This document shows positions 18,967 to 28,092 of a stretch of 63,633 nt of DNA, one piece after another. Origin of the DNA: Legionella adelaidensis. GTDB taxonomy: Bacteria > Pseudomonadota > Gammaproteobacteria > Legionellales > Legionellaceae. A program made the position numbers and the translations under genes. The notes beneath the pieces are model-generated. The model worked only from the letters and a program-made list of their open reading frames with translations. It did no database searches and was not told where the DNA came from. Location of the stretch: NCBI RefSeq assembly GCF_900637865.1, contig NZ_LR134438.1, forward strand, positions 1 to 63,633, read 5' to 3'. Numbering within the stretch: position 1 is the stretch's first letter; the number at the start of each line of letters is the position of its first letter.

Positions 18967-19701
18967 ATGCTATTTAAAACACTTTTTAAACAATGCATTT
19001 TGAGAACGTCAAATAATGTTTGTGTTTTTGATAACTATTTTTACAGATGGTTGACCTTAGGAAGTGAGGCAGTTCAGACTTTAATTCGAATTCAATCTCC
19101 CGAAAAACCCCAACTGGAATACATAAAACCTATTGCCTCACTGATTAACTGTAATCCAGGAAATGTATGTCTATTAGGATTAGGCGGTGGTGGAATTGCC
19201 CATGCGATTTCCAATAGTTTAAAAAAATTTAATTATACTATTACCGCCATAGAAAAAAGCATGGAAGTTATTTCTATCGCAAAAAATTTTTTCTTTGTTG
19301 ATCAACTTACAAATTTAAACATTATTAATAAAGACGCGTTTCATTTTACGCAACAAACCGCTACCAAGTTTGAGTATTGTATAGTTGATCTATTTGAAGC
19401 AAAAAATTTCCCCTTGCATTGTATCAATGAAGATTTTTTTTTAAATTGTAAAAAAATATTAGCTCCCAATGGTATTTTAATTGTAAATCTGGCTAATGCA
19501 GTAGAACAATGGCCGATATTCAAGCTTATTCGCCATTCATTTAACCTCTCAATCTTGTGCATGGCTATTTATAAAACCTCAAACATACTCATTTTTGCAA
19601 TGAATAATGAAAACCCTAATGGTTTATTAGAGTTAATGAAAAGAAATGCGCTTATAAATAAAATAGTTTGGGATGAAAAGTGGGGAAGCATAGTAACCTG
19701 A
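18967..19701 (+). CDS. Spermidine-synthase-like methyltransferase-fold protein
   Basis: The 244-residue protein has a Rossmann fold with VCLLGLGGGGIAHAIS (nucleotide-binding loop), ITAIEKSMEVISIAKNFF and YCIVDLFEA, the pattern of polyamine synthases and related methyltransferases. The acidic substrate residues that define true spermidine synthases are not clear, so no reaction is assigned. It follows astB with no gap, which hints at a link to arginine/ornithine metabolism. A 10-bp hairpin covers its stop. Confidence 0.65.
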   Translation: MLFKTLFKQCILRTSNNVCVFDNYFYRWLTLGSEAVQTLIRIQSPEKPQLEYIKPIASLINCNPGNVCLLGLGGGGIAHAISNSLKKFNYTITAIEKSMEVISIAKNFFFVDQLTNLNIINKDAFHFTQQTATKFEYCIVDLFEAKNFPLHCINEDFFLNCKKILAPNGILIVNLANAVEQWPIFKLIRHSFNLSILCMAIYKTSNILIFAMNNENPNGLLELMKRNALINKIVWDEKWGSIVT

Positions 19702-19723
19702 TGGATCACCAACCAGGTTACTA
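19691..19723. terminator. 10-bp inverted repeat between convergent genes
   Basis: TAGTAACCTG (19691-19700) and CAGGTTACTA (19714-19723) pair perfectly around a 13-base loop, overlapping the stop of the spermidine-synthase-like gene. Only TTT follows on the plus strand, so termination would be modest. Confidence 0.45.
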
Positions 19724-19732
19724 TTTAAAACA

Positions 19733-22135
19733 TTAATTTTTCTCTTTATCTTCATCTGCTTGCGACCCACCAGGAACTGATTGTGGCTGGGTCGGTACGG
19801 GGACTGGTTCAGGGGTTACTGCAGCCGGGGCACTTTGTGGAACAGGGGGTGCTGCTGGAACGGGAACTGGCTCGGGGGCTGGAGCTTCAGGTGGTGGTGA
19901 TGCAGCCGGTACTGAAGGTTGTGCCGGAGCAGATACTTCTGGAGGGACAGAAGGCGCAGGTATAGGTGCAACGGGCTCCGGATCAACTTGTGGTGATGGC
20001 TCAGGAGTTGACGGCATTTGTTGAGCAGGAATGACCTCTGGCTCTTGACTCGATTGAATAGAAGGAGCTACTTCAGGTTCTGCTGGCGCTTCTGGACTAA
20101 CTTCGGGTGGTGTCGCTCCGGAAGCAGGCGGCGCCTCAGGCATCACTTCGTCTGTGGAGGGTTGCTCGGGCGAAGGCGATTCATGAACAGGTGTTTCAAT
20201 AGCTGGGCTCTCAGAAGGGGGTACTTCTGTAGCAGGACTTTCGGATGGACTTTCTTCTTCAGGTGGTGTTTCTTGTATGGGCGCTTCTTGCTCAGGAGCT
20301 ACTTGGGCAGGAACCTCAGGAGTAGGAGTAGGCGTAGCATCCGCTGGAGGAGCCTCTGGCATCGGTGCAGGTTCTACAGCTGGGGTTTCTGGTGTAGTAC
20401 TTTCTGGTATAGCAGGTTCCACTTGGTCTGTAGGAGCCGACTCTGTGGCTGAAGGTTGTTCTGTAAGTTGATCAACGCTTTGTGGCGCGTCCATTTGTGG
20501 TTGTACTGCTTCAGGCTGTACCGCTTCCGGTTGTTTTTCTGGCGCAGCAGCAGGAGGTTGTTGTGCATCTACCGGAGTCGTAGGCAGAGTAGCTGGCTCT
20601 GTTTCCTCTGCGGGAAGTAAGGGCTCTGAAGCGGGTGGAGTAATTACTTCTACAACAGGTTCAGCTGTTTCTTTACTTTTTTCCTCCACGATTTTTTCTG
20701 CTTGCTGCTCGCTTAAAGGTACTCCTGGGTTTTTTTCTAATGCATTTTTTTCATCGGCAAAAGGAACCGTTGGTTGCGGCGGTGTAACTGCTATTGCTTC
20801 CTGATTAAGCATTTCTGTAGGAGGAGCGGTTTTCGTTGGAGTTTCCCCACCCAGAACGCTAGTTACTTCCGGTACTATCGCAGCCGTAGATTCTTTGGGA
20901 GAGTTGGCAATGGTTTGTGGCGTAACTTTTATTGCCGCTTTTTCAACCGGTTGTGATTGAACAAAGGCGGTCGTTGGTACTGCAGTTATGGCCGGTGCCA
21001 CGGTAGCATTTTGATAGACAACCGTCGTTTGTTGATTATTGTTATAAACATTATTAATAAATGTTTGGCTAATATTTGTATTGCTAATATTAATCGATTG
21101 GAAATAATTTCTACTAACAGGATACGGTGGAACATACACTTCACCAGGTGCTAATGGGAACCAGGCTACTCCACGCGTTTGCCCGACTACTAATTGATTC
21201 CTACCGCCAACAAATACCACTAACGCGGGCGCGTAAACTGGTTGATAGGCGATAGGACCAGGCACCCAAACCCAACGCGTTCTCACATACGCCCATCTGC
21301 CATAATGGAAAGGAGCAAATCCCCAAGGTTGATTATCAACCCAGGTCCAACCCCATCTTGAAATCCACACCCATCGTCCCGAACGGTAAGGGGCCCACTC
21401 ACGCCCAACCCCTCTTGGTACCCAAACATTTCCATACACTTTATCAACCGTCCATTGACCATAAGTATCTAAATCTTGATAACCAATTACTTCGGTTGAA
21501 ACATATTTGGTGGTAACTGCCTTAACTACTTTTCTATCCCTGCCGATACTCCAATTGTCAAAGGAATCCAGTGGTCCATAAATTCCACATTTTGCTATCA
21601 AAGTATTACCACTAAATGTACAAGCTTTACCGGATTTCAGCTTGAAGCTGGTTTTAACACCATAGATAGTCGCCTCTCCCACACGTGCCCTTACGGTTGT
21701 GGTTTTATTTTTAACATCTAAAAAAATTCGATAATAGCCAGGTGTTCTTGTTACAAATGCTAAATTGGGAGTGTCCACCTCATAGTATTGACCTTTATTT
21801 ATACGTTGGATATTTAATACTAAAGTGCCGCCGGTTAGTTTAAATTGGGTCACTTTATTATTTAAATTGAGTACTCTTATCCCAGAATGATTCCAAAGCC
21901 TGGCAGAAGCGCTCCCTAATTGCAATTCGATTTTGGAGTTTGCTCCAGACCACAACATATCTCCGGTTACTAAAGGTCGATTAGTAACTGTTTTAATCCA
22001 TTTTTTTTCACCCGCAGGAACAAAACTGGTAGAGCCGCTAGCATAACTTAATCGCGCCACTCTATAAGGGGGATCTGCTTGAACAGAAAAAGACAACAAG
22101 AATAAGAACCCCACCAGCCAAGCTACTCTCTTCAT
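19733..22135 (-). CDS. Secreted FecR-domain/DUF6600 protein with long proline-rich tail
   Basis: The 800-residue protein starts with a signal peptide (MKRVAWLVGFLFLLSFSVQA). A FecR-like beta domain (about residues 25-190) is followed by Trp/Tyr/Gly-rich DUF6600-type repeats (GNVWVPRGVGREWAPYRSGR, WGWTWVDNQPWGFAPFHYGR, about 220-320). After a linker with an Asn/Ile run, more than 350 residues are mostly Pro, Glu, Ala, Thr and Ser. It should be exported to the periplasm or surface; no enzyme motif is seen. The tail is low in complexity and probably disordered. It stands alone, converging on the ast operon. Confidence 0.8.
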   Translation of the reverse strand: MKRVAWLVGFLFLLSFSVQADPPYRVARLSYASGSTSFVPAGEKKWIKTVTNRPLVTGDMLWSGANSKIELQLGSASARLWNHSGIRVLNLNNKVTQFKLTGGTLVLNIQRINKGQYYEVDTPNLAFVTRTPGYYRIFLDVKNKTTTVRARVGEATIYGVKTSFKLKSGKACTFSGNTLIAKCGIYGPLDSFDNWSIGRDRKVVKAVTTKYVSTEVIGYQDLDTYGQWTVDKVYGNVWVPRGVGREWAPYRSGRWVWISRWGWTWVDNQPWGFAPFHYGRWAYVRTRWVWVPGPIAYQPVYAPALVVFVGGRNQLVVGQTRGVAWFPLAPGEVYVPPYPVSRNYFQSINISNTNISQTFINNVYNNNQQTTVVYQNATVAPAITAVPTTAFVQSQPVEKAAIKVTPQTIANSPKESTAAIVPEVTSVLGGETPTKTAPPTEMLNQEAIAVTPPQPTVPFADEKNALEKNPGVPLSEQQAEKIVEEKSKETAEPVVEVITPPASEPLLPAEETEPATLPTTPVDAQQPPAAAPEKQPEAVQPEAVQPQMDAPQSVDQLTEQPSATESAPTDQVEPAIPESTTPETPAVEPAPMPEAPPADATPTPTPEVPAQVAPEQEAPIQETPPEEESPSESPATEVPPSESPAIETPVHESPSPEQPSTDEVMPEAPPASGATPPEVSPEAPAEPEVAPSIQSSQEPEVIPAQQMPSTPEPSPQVDPEPVAPIPAPSVPPEVSAPAQPSVPAASPPPEAPAPEPVPVPAAPPVPQSAPAAVTPEPVPVPTQPQSVPGGSQADEDKEKN

Positions 22136-22208
22136 AGAATATCCTATAAAAAATAGAATTAAGTATCGAACAGGTTAGGGGGATTTTATTTTAAAGTCAA
22201 AAGTTTAA

Positions 22209-24293
22209 TTAGTGTGGCCCACTTGCTACAGCTGCAGCGCAGCCCGTATCAGAATCTGAATCTGGGGTAGAATCGGCAAATACACTTAAAGCTTTAAATA
22301 CCCTTGGAGCGAGACAGATTTCTTTTTTCTCTACCACCCCAGCATGGCTAATGCTATACGCATAATTTCCAGGTAAAAAACAGGGGTGACTCGCACCTAA
22401 AATTTCTTTTGCTCTGGGAATCATTTTTTGTAAAGCAAACTCATTCGCGGAATATCCAAAAAGAAAATATTTATTCAAGGCATTACTGAACCGTAAAACA
22501 AAAAATAGTTGGCTATTTATTGAATCTCCTTCATAGAAAAATATCTTTGTATTTTCAATTTCACTATATTCCACCTTCGGTAATTCACTTAGGATATCGT
22601 TTATACCTCTAATAAACCCTTTTAATTTGTCTGTTTCTGGCAATGCCTCTATTTCAAATAAAGAAGGACCGGATGGTATTTCACTTTCCACAAGCGGGAT
22701 AAAAACATCGGGTTTACGGCATATCCCGAACTCGTCACCGGCCAGGGAATACCATCCTCCCGAAGAGGTTAAAATCTCAATAAATAACTTTTCACGCATC
22801 CGAACAGGCAATTGATGATATAATTCCTCGATATCTTTACTAGATAAGTTGAAATCTTCCCGGAGGATGCCTATCCATTCTTCTTCACTTCTTAAAGCTT
22901 TTATCTTGCTGCCTTTTAGCAAATTATACACTTCAATCGATGCCGTTCCTTTTTTCGCGGCAATACTAAAAGCAATATCCAGTATAACTTTTGCCCTTAA
23001 GGTGCCAACGTCATGATTTCCGGTAATCGCTATAGCCCCTCCCGCATTCAATTGTTTGCTTAAACTATTTAATGCCACGTTAATAGAATTATTATCGTAA
23101 AGCAACGTAGTAATTTTTTCCAAAACCGCTGGTCTCTCTGGGCGAGCACAACATGCGTATTCCCGGCATAAGGCCTTTAATGCCCCAGTGCTTGGATTAT
23201 CTTCCTCGAATGTATACGCTTTTAAATCATCAAATCTTAGCTGGGCCCTAGTCCCGTTTACTACAAAATATAATCTCGCATCTTTCTCATAAATATAAAT
23301 GGTAGATACTTGATTATGACGACTTACATCATAGGGAGCTGATAAAATTTGTACTTTAAAATGCTCTATTTTTTTAGGTGAAGATAATACGATACTTGAA
23401 GTTAATTGTTGTTGGCAAAGATAGGGAGAGTCTGGCAATGGTGCATATCCACCCTCTATATCCGGGCTCCAAAAATAACTATATGAGTTGAAACAATGGG
23501 TTAAGCCGCACATGCTTAACGCTTCAATATAAGCGCTTGAATTTCTGCCCATTAATTCCGCTACAATAATTGGCTGTGTTCCATAGGTTTTCTCTACCAG
23601 TTTATGGATTAGGGCAAGCGCTCGCCTTAGGATAGGAAGCGGAATTCTGGTAATAGCATCAATACGCGCGCCCATAAAACCAAGGTCCACAATATAATGG
23701 GTTATAAAGGGTTCCCACAATAAGGAAAACACTTCATCTACTTTTCTCTCATCAATATCTTCTCTGGTCGCATCAAGTCCTCTTCTTTTACTCCCAGGCA
23801 GATAATAGTCAATGTCTTGAATATCAGGCCAGCGAATATTTACTTCATTGGATAAAAGATTTCGTTCCGCCAGTCTTTTTTGTAGAGGAGTCAAGCCCTC
23901 TTCGTTTAAACCTATATGGTTTAAAACCAAATCAAATAAAGGAAATATACCTTTTGAACGAGCAACTTGCGTAAACTCTCTAATTTTACCTTCACAAGCC
24001 TCTTTAGTAGGATATCTTTGGAAGAGAACAGGGTGATATTCTGTATCATCCGCCATCGCATATAAGCTTCTGGTAACCGGGTAGCTATGACCCGGATGTG
24101 GTTGAATCCTGGTGCCTGGAAGCTGTAAGGGATTAACCCAAATAGCATTATAACCCATACCTGCAACTTGCTCGACATAAGCTATCATCCCATCTATACC
24201 CGGAGGGCCGGGTACATAAGAAAGCATGGGAAACATATTGTATAAGCGTAAGTTTCCATTGTGCGGGTAGGTTGGCGGAAATGGAGGTGACAT
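22209..24293 (-). CDS. GH13 alpha-amylase-family protein, second of a tandem pair
   Basis: The 694-residue protein has all four GH13 regions: FDLVLNHIG (Asp121, His126), GARIDAITR (nucleophile Asp212), VAELMG (acid Glu246) and TGNHDVGT (Asp428), so it should be catalytically competent on alpha-glucans. There is no signal peptide. Residues about 310-370 form an extra strand-rich insertion between regions III and IV. The C-terminus is acidic and Ser-rich (DSTPDSDSD). It lies 41 bases downstream of a paralogue. A cytosolic glucan enzyme or a translocated effector are both possible. Confidence 0.82.
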   Translation of the reverse strand: MSPPFPPTYPHNGNLRLYNMFPMLSYVPGPPGIDGMIAYVEQVAGMGYNAIWVNPLQLPGTRIQPHPGHSYPVTRSLYAMADDTEYHPVLFQRYPTKEACEGKIREFTQVARSKGIFPLFDLVLNHIGLNEEGLTPLQKRLAERNLLSNEVNIRWPDIQDIDYYLPGSKRRGLDATREDIDERKVDEVFSLLWEPFITHYIVDLGFMGARIDAITRIPLPILRRALALIHKLVEKTYGTQPIIVAELMGRNSSAYIEALSMCGLTHCFNSYSYFWSPDIEGGYAPLPDSPYLCQQQLTSSIVLSSPKKIEHFKVQILSAPYDVSRHNQVSTIYIYEKDARLYFVVNGTRAQLRFDDLKAYTFEEDNPSTGALKALCREYACCARPERPAVLEKITTLLYDNNSINVALNSLSKQLNAGGAIAITGNHDVGTLRAKVILDIAFSIAAKKGTASIEVYNLLKGSKIKALRSEEEWIGILREDFNLSSKDIEELYHQLPVRMREKLFIEILTSSGGWYSLAGDEFGICRKPDVFIPLVESEIPSGPSLFEIEALPETDKLKGFIRGINDILSELPKVEYSEIENTKIFFYEGDSINSQLFFVLRFSNALNKYFLFGYSANEFALQKMIPRAKEILGASHPCFLPGNYAYSISHAGVVEKKEICLAPRVFKALSVFADSTPDSDSDTGCAAAVASGPH

Positions 24294-24334
24294 TCTTTTC
24301 CCTATGATGTTGATATTTAAAATCCAAACTATTT

Positions 24335-26587
24335 TTAACTTGAAATCTCAATTTTGACTAGCGGGATTTCCGGTTGTTTTCTAGCTCTGTCGCATCGAGC
24401 AAACGTTCCATGTGTCGCCATTAAATGACTATACTTCAGTCTAAGCTCCTTATCATACTGCTGCTGCAAGCTTTCTGCTACAGGCGACTTATACGGGAGG
24501 GCGCTGCCGTCAATTGTAGGAACCATAAAAGGACTCCTGATAGTTTGGCTTTTTGCATCAACCCCGGTCGCCGTGGACGCAGCTGACGCATCCACCGCGG
24601 GTACGGAAAGCATTGAGAAAAGAGCAGGCAAAGCAGCACTGGTTTCTTCTAATGAACTTAAAACCTCGCCTGCAGCATCAACCATCATGAGTTCCCAGCT
24701 AGCCCCTTCTACTTTGGGAACCTTGGAAAGTAATTCGTCAAACTTGGCAAATAATATTGCCTCAGGAAGATGCGTAGTAACTTGGCCTACAACATAATAT
24801 TTATTTTGCGTTTTACTATAGCGAACAACTAAAAACAAAAAGTCGGCAGCTTTTTTGCCAAATTCTTCTTCGTTAATTACTGCATAATACATGTAGCTTT
24901 TGTCATCTATAGTGGATGCAGGAAGTGCGTCTAGAATTTGATTAATTCCTCCAATAAACCCCCGCAAATCATGTTTTTGCTCTGAAGAGCGGATTCGCTC
25001 CATCAAAGAGGAACCCACAAAAGGCCCCCTTGCAAACTCAGAAAACACTTCAGGTTTGTGACACACACCTACTTCATCCCCTGCCAATGAGTACCAACCC
25101 CCTCCACACATAAGCGCTTGAATAAATATTTTTTCACGCATACGCATGTTTAATTCTTGATAAATATGGTCTCTTTCCACATCAGTAAGGTAAAAGTCAG
25201 ATTGTAATAAATACATTAAATCTGTAGTAGAGTGGATGCCTTTAATACGGTTTTTATAACCATCGTAGACCCTTTTAAAATAACCTATTCGTCCTTGATT
25301 ACCATTTGAATTAGTAATCGCACGAGCGAGAGCTAATTCTGTCATCACTATAGCTTTCAAGGTGCCAACATCATGATTACCAATAACTCCAACTAACCCA
25401 CCGGATGAATCTGGAGTTGTTAATACAATCTTACTCAAACTTTGTATTTGTCTTTGAAAAGGGCTTTCTCTTATTTCACTTGAATAACCCCCTTCTGTAC
25501 TATGGCCCCAATAATAGGAACAGGGATGTAAACAATGCGTTAAACCACATGTAGACAACACTTGCGTGTAGCGTTCGGGGGTTCCCACCATTAATTCACC
25601 CACAAGGATTGGTTGCACTCCAAATACTGTGCGGACTTCATGGGTAATTATATCAAAAGCTGTTTTTAGCACCCTGCCTGGAACATGCGTTAGCGCATCA
25701 ACACGTGCACCCACGAACCCTAAGTCCCGAATATATCGAATAATAAAAGGCTCCCAGAGGGTTTTAAATACTTTATCAATTTTACCTAAATCCAGGTCCT
25801 CATCTTTAGCTAGTAAACCTTCTGTTACTGTAGGCAAATCCATATCTATCGCCATGGCGATTTTATCTTTTATTACCCCTGTATGAGGAATTAATTGTGA
25901 AAGAGCGATAGGCGCTGAAGAATCGAGACCCAAGTCGATACAAGGAATTCTAACTTCTTTGCTTTTCCCTTGAACTTTTACAAAACAAATAAAATGTCTT
26001 TTACTTGTGTACAACTGTCCCTCATCAAATTTTAAATAAATTATAAATTTTTTAGCGACTTTTTTCGTCTCTTCATATTCTTCTTTTTCAATAGGTTGTA
26101 ACTGATACTCATCCGTATAATAATCAATAGCCTGTATATCAGGCCAACGCACACCTTCGGCTTCAGCAGGTTTTGATAATAGGAAACCTTTTAATCTATC
26201 TTGTAAGGGACTCGAGCCATACTCGTTCACACCCACGTGATTCAGTACTAAATCAAATAAGGGATAAATACCCAGAGCGCGCGCTTTTTGAGTAAATGCT
26301 TTTATTAAATCAACTGGATTATCGGTACTTGAAGGAAAGATAAGCGGATTAAAAGCCATATCATCGACCATAGCATATAAACTACCACTCACCTTTCCGT
26401 CACCACCGGGATGATCATGCTTGAAAGAGCCTGTTAGATGCAACGGATTCAACCACACAGCGTTATACCCCATTCGCGCAACTTCATCCAGGTATTCAAT
26501 CATTCCATAAATTCCCGGTTTGTCAGTATATGCTCGGTAGGGAAACATATTGTACATGCGTAAAATGCCATTGGAAGGATATTTCAT
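24335..26587 (-). CDS. GH13 alpha-amylase-family protein, first of a tandem pair
   Basis: The 750-residue paralogue of the next gene shares LRMYNMFP, YNAVWLNPLHLTG and the GH13 regions: FDLVLNHVG (Asp112, His117), GARVDALTH (Asp297), VGELMVG (Glu331) and IGNHDVGT (Asp406). It has no signal peptide. An extra segment of about 110 residues lies between regions I and II, where the paralogue has none. The C-terminal part has an Ala/Ser/Thr-rich linker and a Lys/Arg-rich end. A tandem CTTAA box precedes the gene, which supports the idea of a Dot/Icm substrate. Enzyme class is confident, substrate unknown. Confidence 0.82.
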   Translation of the reverse strand: MKYPSNGILRMYNMFPYRAYTDKPGIYGMIEYLDEVARMGYNAVWLNPLHLTGSFKHDHPGGDGKVSGSLYAMVDDMAFNPLIFPSSTDNPVDLIKAFTQKARALGIYPLFDLVLNHVGVNEYGSSPLQDRLKGFLLSKPAEAEGVRWPDIQAIDYYTDEYQLQPIEKEEYEETKKVAKKFIIYLKFDEGQLYTSKRHFICFVKVQGKSKEVRIPCIDLGLDSSAPIALSQLIPHTGVIKDKIAMAIDMDLPTVTEGLLAKDEDLDLGKIDKVFKTLWEPFIIRYIRDLGFVGARVDALTHVPGRVLKTAFDIITHEVRTVFGVQPILVGELMVGTPERYTQVLSTCGLTHCLHPCSYYWGHSTEGGYSSEIRESPFQRQIQSLSKIVLTTPDSSGGLVGVIGNHDVGTLKAIVMTELALARAITNSNGNQGRIGYFKRVYDGYKNRIKGIHSTTDLMYLLQSDFYLTDVERDHIYQELNMRMREKIFIQALMCGGGWYSLAGDEVGVCHKPEVFSEFARGPFVGSSLMERIRSSEQKHDLRGFIGGINQILDALPASTIDDKSYMYYAVINEEEFGKKAADFLFLVVRYSKTQNKYYVVGQVTTHLPEAILFAKFDELLSKVPKVEGASWELMMVDAAGEVLSSLEETSAALPALFSMLSVPAVDASAASTATGVDAKSQTIRSPFMVPTIDGSALPYKSPVAESLQQQYDKELRLKYSHLMATHGTFARCDRARKQPEIPLVKIEISS

Positions 26588-26620
26588 AAAAGCGACTCTA
26601 ATGCAAAAATAATAACTACC

Positions 26621-26653
26621 ATGTTAATAAAAAAAACTTAAGGAAATCTTAAA
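26621..26653 (-). promoter_or_regulatory. PmrA-like tandem box before the GH13 pair
   Basis: On the minus strand TTTAAGATTTC is followed by CTTAAGTTTTT (plus-strand 26632-26653), two TTAA cores 11 bases apart. Possible -10 elements are TAACAT (26621-26626) and TATTAA (26624-26629). The match to the Legionella PmrA consensus (two CTTAAT repeats, 11-base period) is better than the one at 2912. It lies 45-66 bases before the start codon. Confidence 0.45.
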
Positions 26654-26669
26654 AAATAAAAACGAATAA

Positions 26670-27470
26670 CTAGGGTGTAGAAGAAGTCGTATTCAAAGAG
26701 AGGTCTTTCGCGAATCGATGGACAAATTCCAGTACTTCACTTGGGGAGTTAAGTTTGTAGGTATTACTCTTGCTTAGACCTTCTCCGCAGCTAGCATTAT
26801 AAATCGCCTCTGTGCTTACGGGCAAAAATTTGTCGGCCTCCTGACAACAGGCTTCAGCAGCAGCAATGGCAGAAGTAACATCCTCTTCTTTTATTGAATA
26901 TTGGGCTATTCGAAGGTATGTCTCTGCAAGCATTATATAACCATAGCTGCCAGAAATATCGAGTAATGGCGCTATAAGTTGTATTAACTCAAACAACTCT
27001 TTTTCACTATAAGAAGATCCTAGACCCGCATAGACTATAGAGGCCCATTCTTGCACCGCATGTATAGAACCATACTTGATGGCAAGTTTTGAAAAATTAA
27101 TTTGTCCTTGAGTATTCCCTTTTCTTCCTTCTTCTATTGAGAGGTAAAATAAATAGTCGGCGCAGAGAATTCTTAACTGGTTTTTTTTAAATGGATAAAA
27201 AACTCTAGGCGCTTGTGGATTAGAGAGAAGCAAACCCAATTGGCTGTACAGGGTTTCCCAAATCGGTTGATGGTTGGGATCTTCACAAAGAGAAAAAAAT
27301 AATGGACTGGAGCAAGCTAATCTAACTACTCTATCAAAATTCTCTAAAGAAACATTTGAAAAAAAGGTACTCGCGTCGAAACTACCTTCTCTTACTTTTT
27401 GAAGAATAAGCTTTTCTACAGCATGAAAATTAAATATTTCCTCCGAAAGAGGAACACCAACATTAGCCAT
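26670..27470 (-). CDS. Helical protein of unknown function, possible F-box-like N-terminus
   Basis: The 266-residue protein has no signal peptide. Residues about 38-78 (SLENFDRVVRLACSSPLFF, then PIWETLYSQLG) follow the spacing of F-box-like motifs, where a helix pair ends in W..LY. The remainder consists of helical segments resembling Sel1/TPR repeats (INFSKLAIKYGSIHAVQEWA, YIMLAETYLRIAQYS). Such proteins are common among Legionella effectors, but the F-box reading is weak. It has its own promoter just after frr. Confidence 0.65.
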   Translation of the reverse strand: MANVGVPLSEEIFNFHAVEKLILQKVREGSFDASTFFSNVSLENFDRVVRLACSSPLFFSLCEDPNHQPIWETLYSQLGLLLSNPQAPRVFYPFKKNQLRILCADYLFYLSIEEGRKGNTQGQINFSKLAIKYGSIHAVQEWASIVYAGLGSSYSEKELFELIQLIAPLLDISGSYGYIMLAETYLRIAQYSIKEEDVTSAIAAAEACCQEADKFLPVSTEAIYNASCGEGLSKSNTYKLNSPSEVLEFVHRFAKDLSLNTTSSTP

Positions 27471-27505
27471 TATTACTTTACTTCTTTGTTTTTACGGGAG
27501 ACTAA

Positions 27506-27534
27506 ATTGTACACAAAAAGAACAGATTATGCAA
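27506..27534 (-). promoter_or_regulatory. Promoter of the 266-residue helical protein
   Basis: On the minus strand TTGCAT (27529-27534), a 17-base spacer and TACAAT (27506-27511) make a good sigma-70 promoter. It starts immediately after the frr stop codon, so the gene need not depend on frr read-through. Confidence 0.65.
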
Positions 27535-28092
27535 CTAAATTTCCATTAAATCTTTCTCTTTACCTTCCAAAACAACATCCACTTCATTAATGTATTTATC
27601 CGTTAATTTTTGAATCATTTCATTGGCACGTCTTTCGTCATCTTCGGAAATACTCTTATCTTTAACCAAATCTTTCAACCGGTTATTAGCATCTCTACGA
27701 ATATTACGAATAGAAACACGGCCTTGCTCTGCTTCGTGACGAACCACTTTTATCATTTCTTTACGGCGTTCTTCAGTTAATGGCGGCATAGGAACGCGAA
27801 TCGAGTTGCCAGCGGTTGCAGGATTTAAACCCAAATCCGAATTCAGAATAGCTTTTTCAACCACAGGAACCATATTCTTTTCCCATGGCGTTACCATTAA
27901 GGTACGGGAATCACTCGTAGTAACACTGGCAATTTGATTTAGTGGAGTTAAATTACCGTAATATTCAACTTGAACATGATCCAGCAAGCTTGCATTGGCT
28001 CTACCTGTTCTTATTTTGGTCATCTCATGCTCTAGCGATTCAACGGTTTTTTTCATGCGTTTTTCAGCATCATTTTTCACATCATTGATCAT
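27535..28092 (-). CDS. frr: Ribosome recycling factor
   Basis: The 185-residue product is a full-length RRF with [52 protein letters not shown] and [10 protein letters not shown]. It splits the post-termination ribosome together with EF-G. I start at the ATG 28090-28092, seven bases after GGAG, rather than an in-frame TTG 12 bases upstream; this gives the usual length. The ATG lies inside the last codons of pyrH, so the two are translationally coupled. Confidence 0.97.
   Translation of the reverse strand: MINDVKNDAEKRMKKTVESLEHEMTKIRTGRANASLLDHVQVEYYGNLTPLNQIASVTTSDSRTLMVTPWEKNMVPVVEKAILNSDLGLNPATAGNSIRVPMPPLTEERRKEMIKVVRHEAEQGRVSIRNIRRDANNRLKDLVKDKSISEDDERRANEMIQKLTDKYINEVDVVLEGKEKDLMEI

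Noticed and set aside
20018-20452. 144-residue Arg/Trp/Phe-rich frame on the plus strand
   Set aside because: It is the antisense shadow of the proline-rich tail of the FecR/DUF6600 gene and owes its composition to that repeat.
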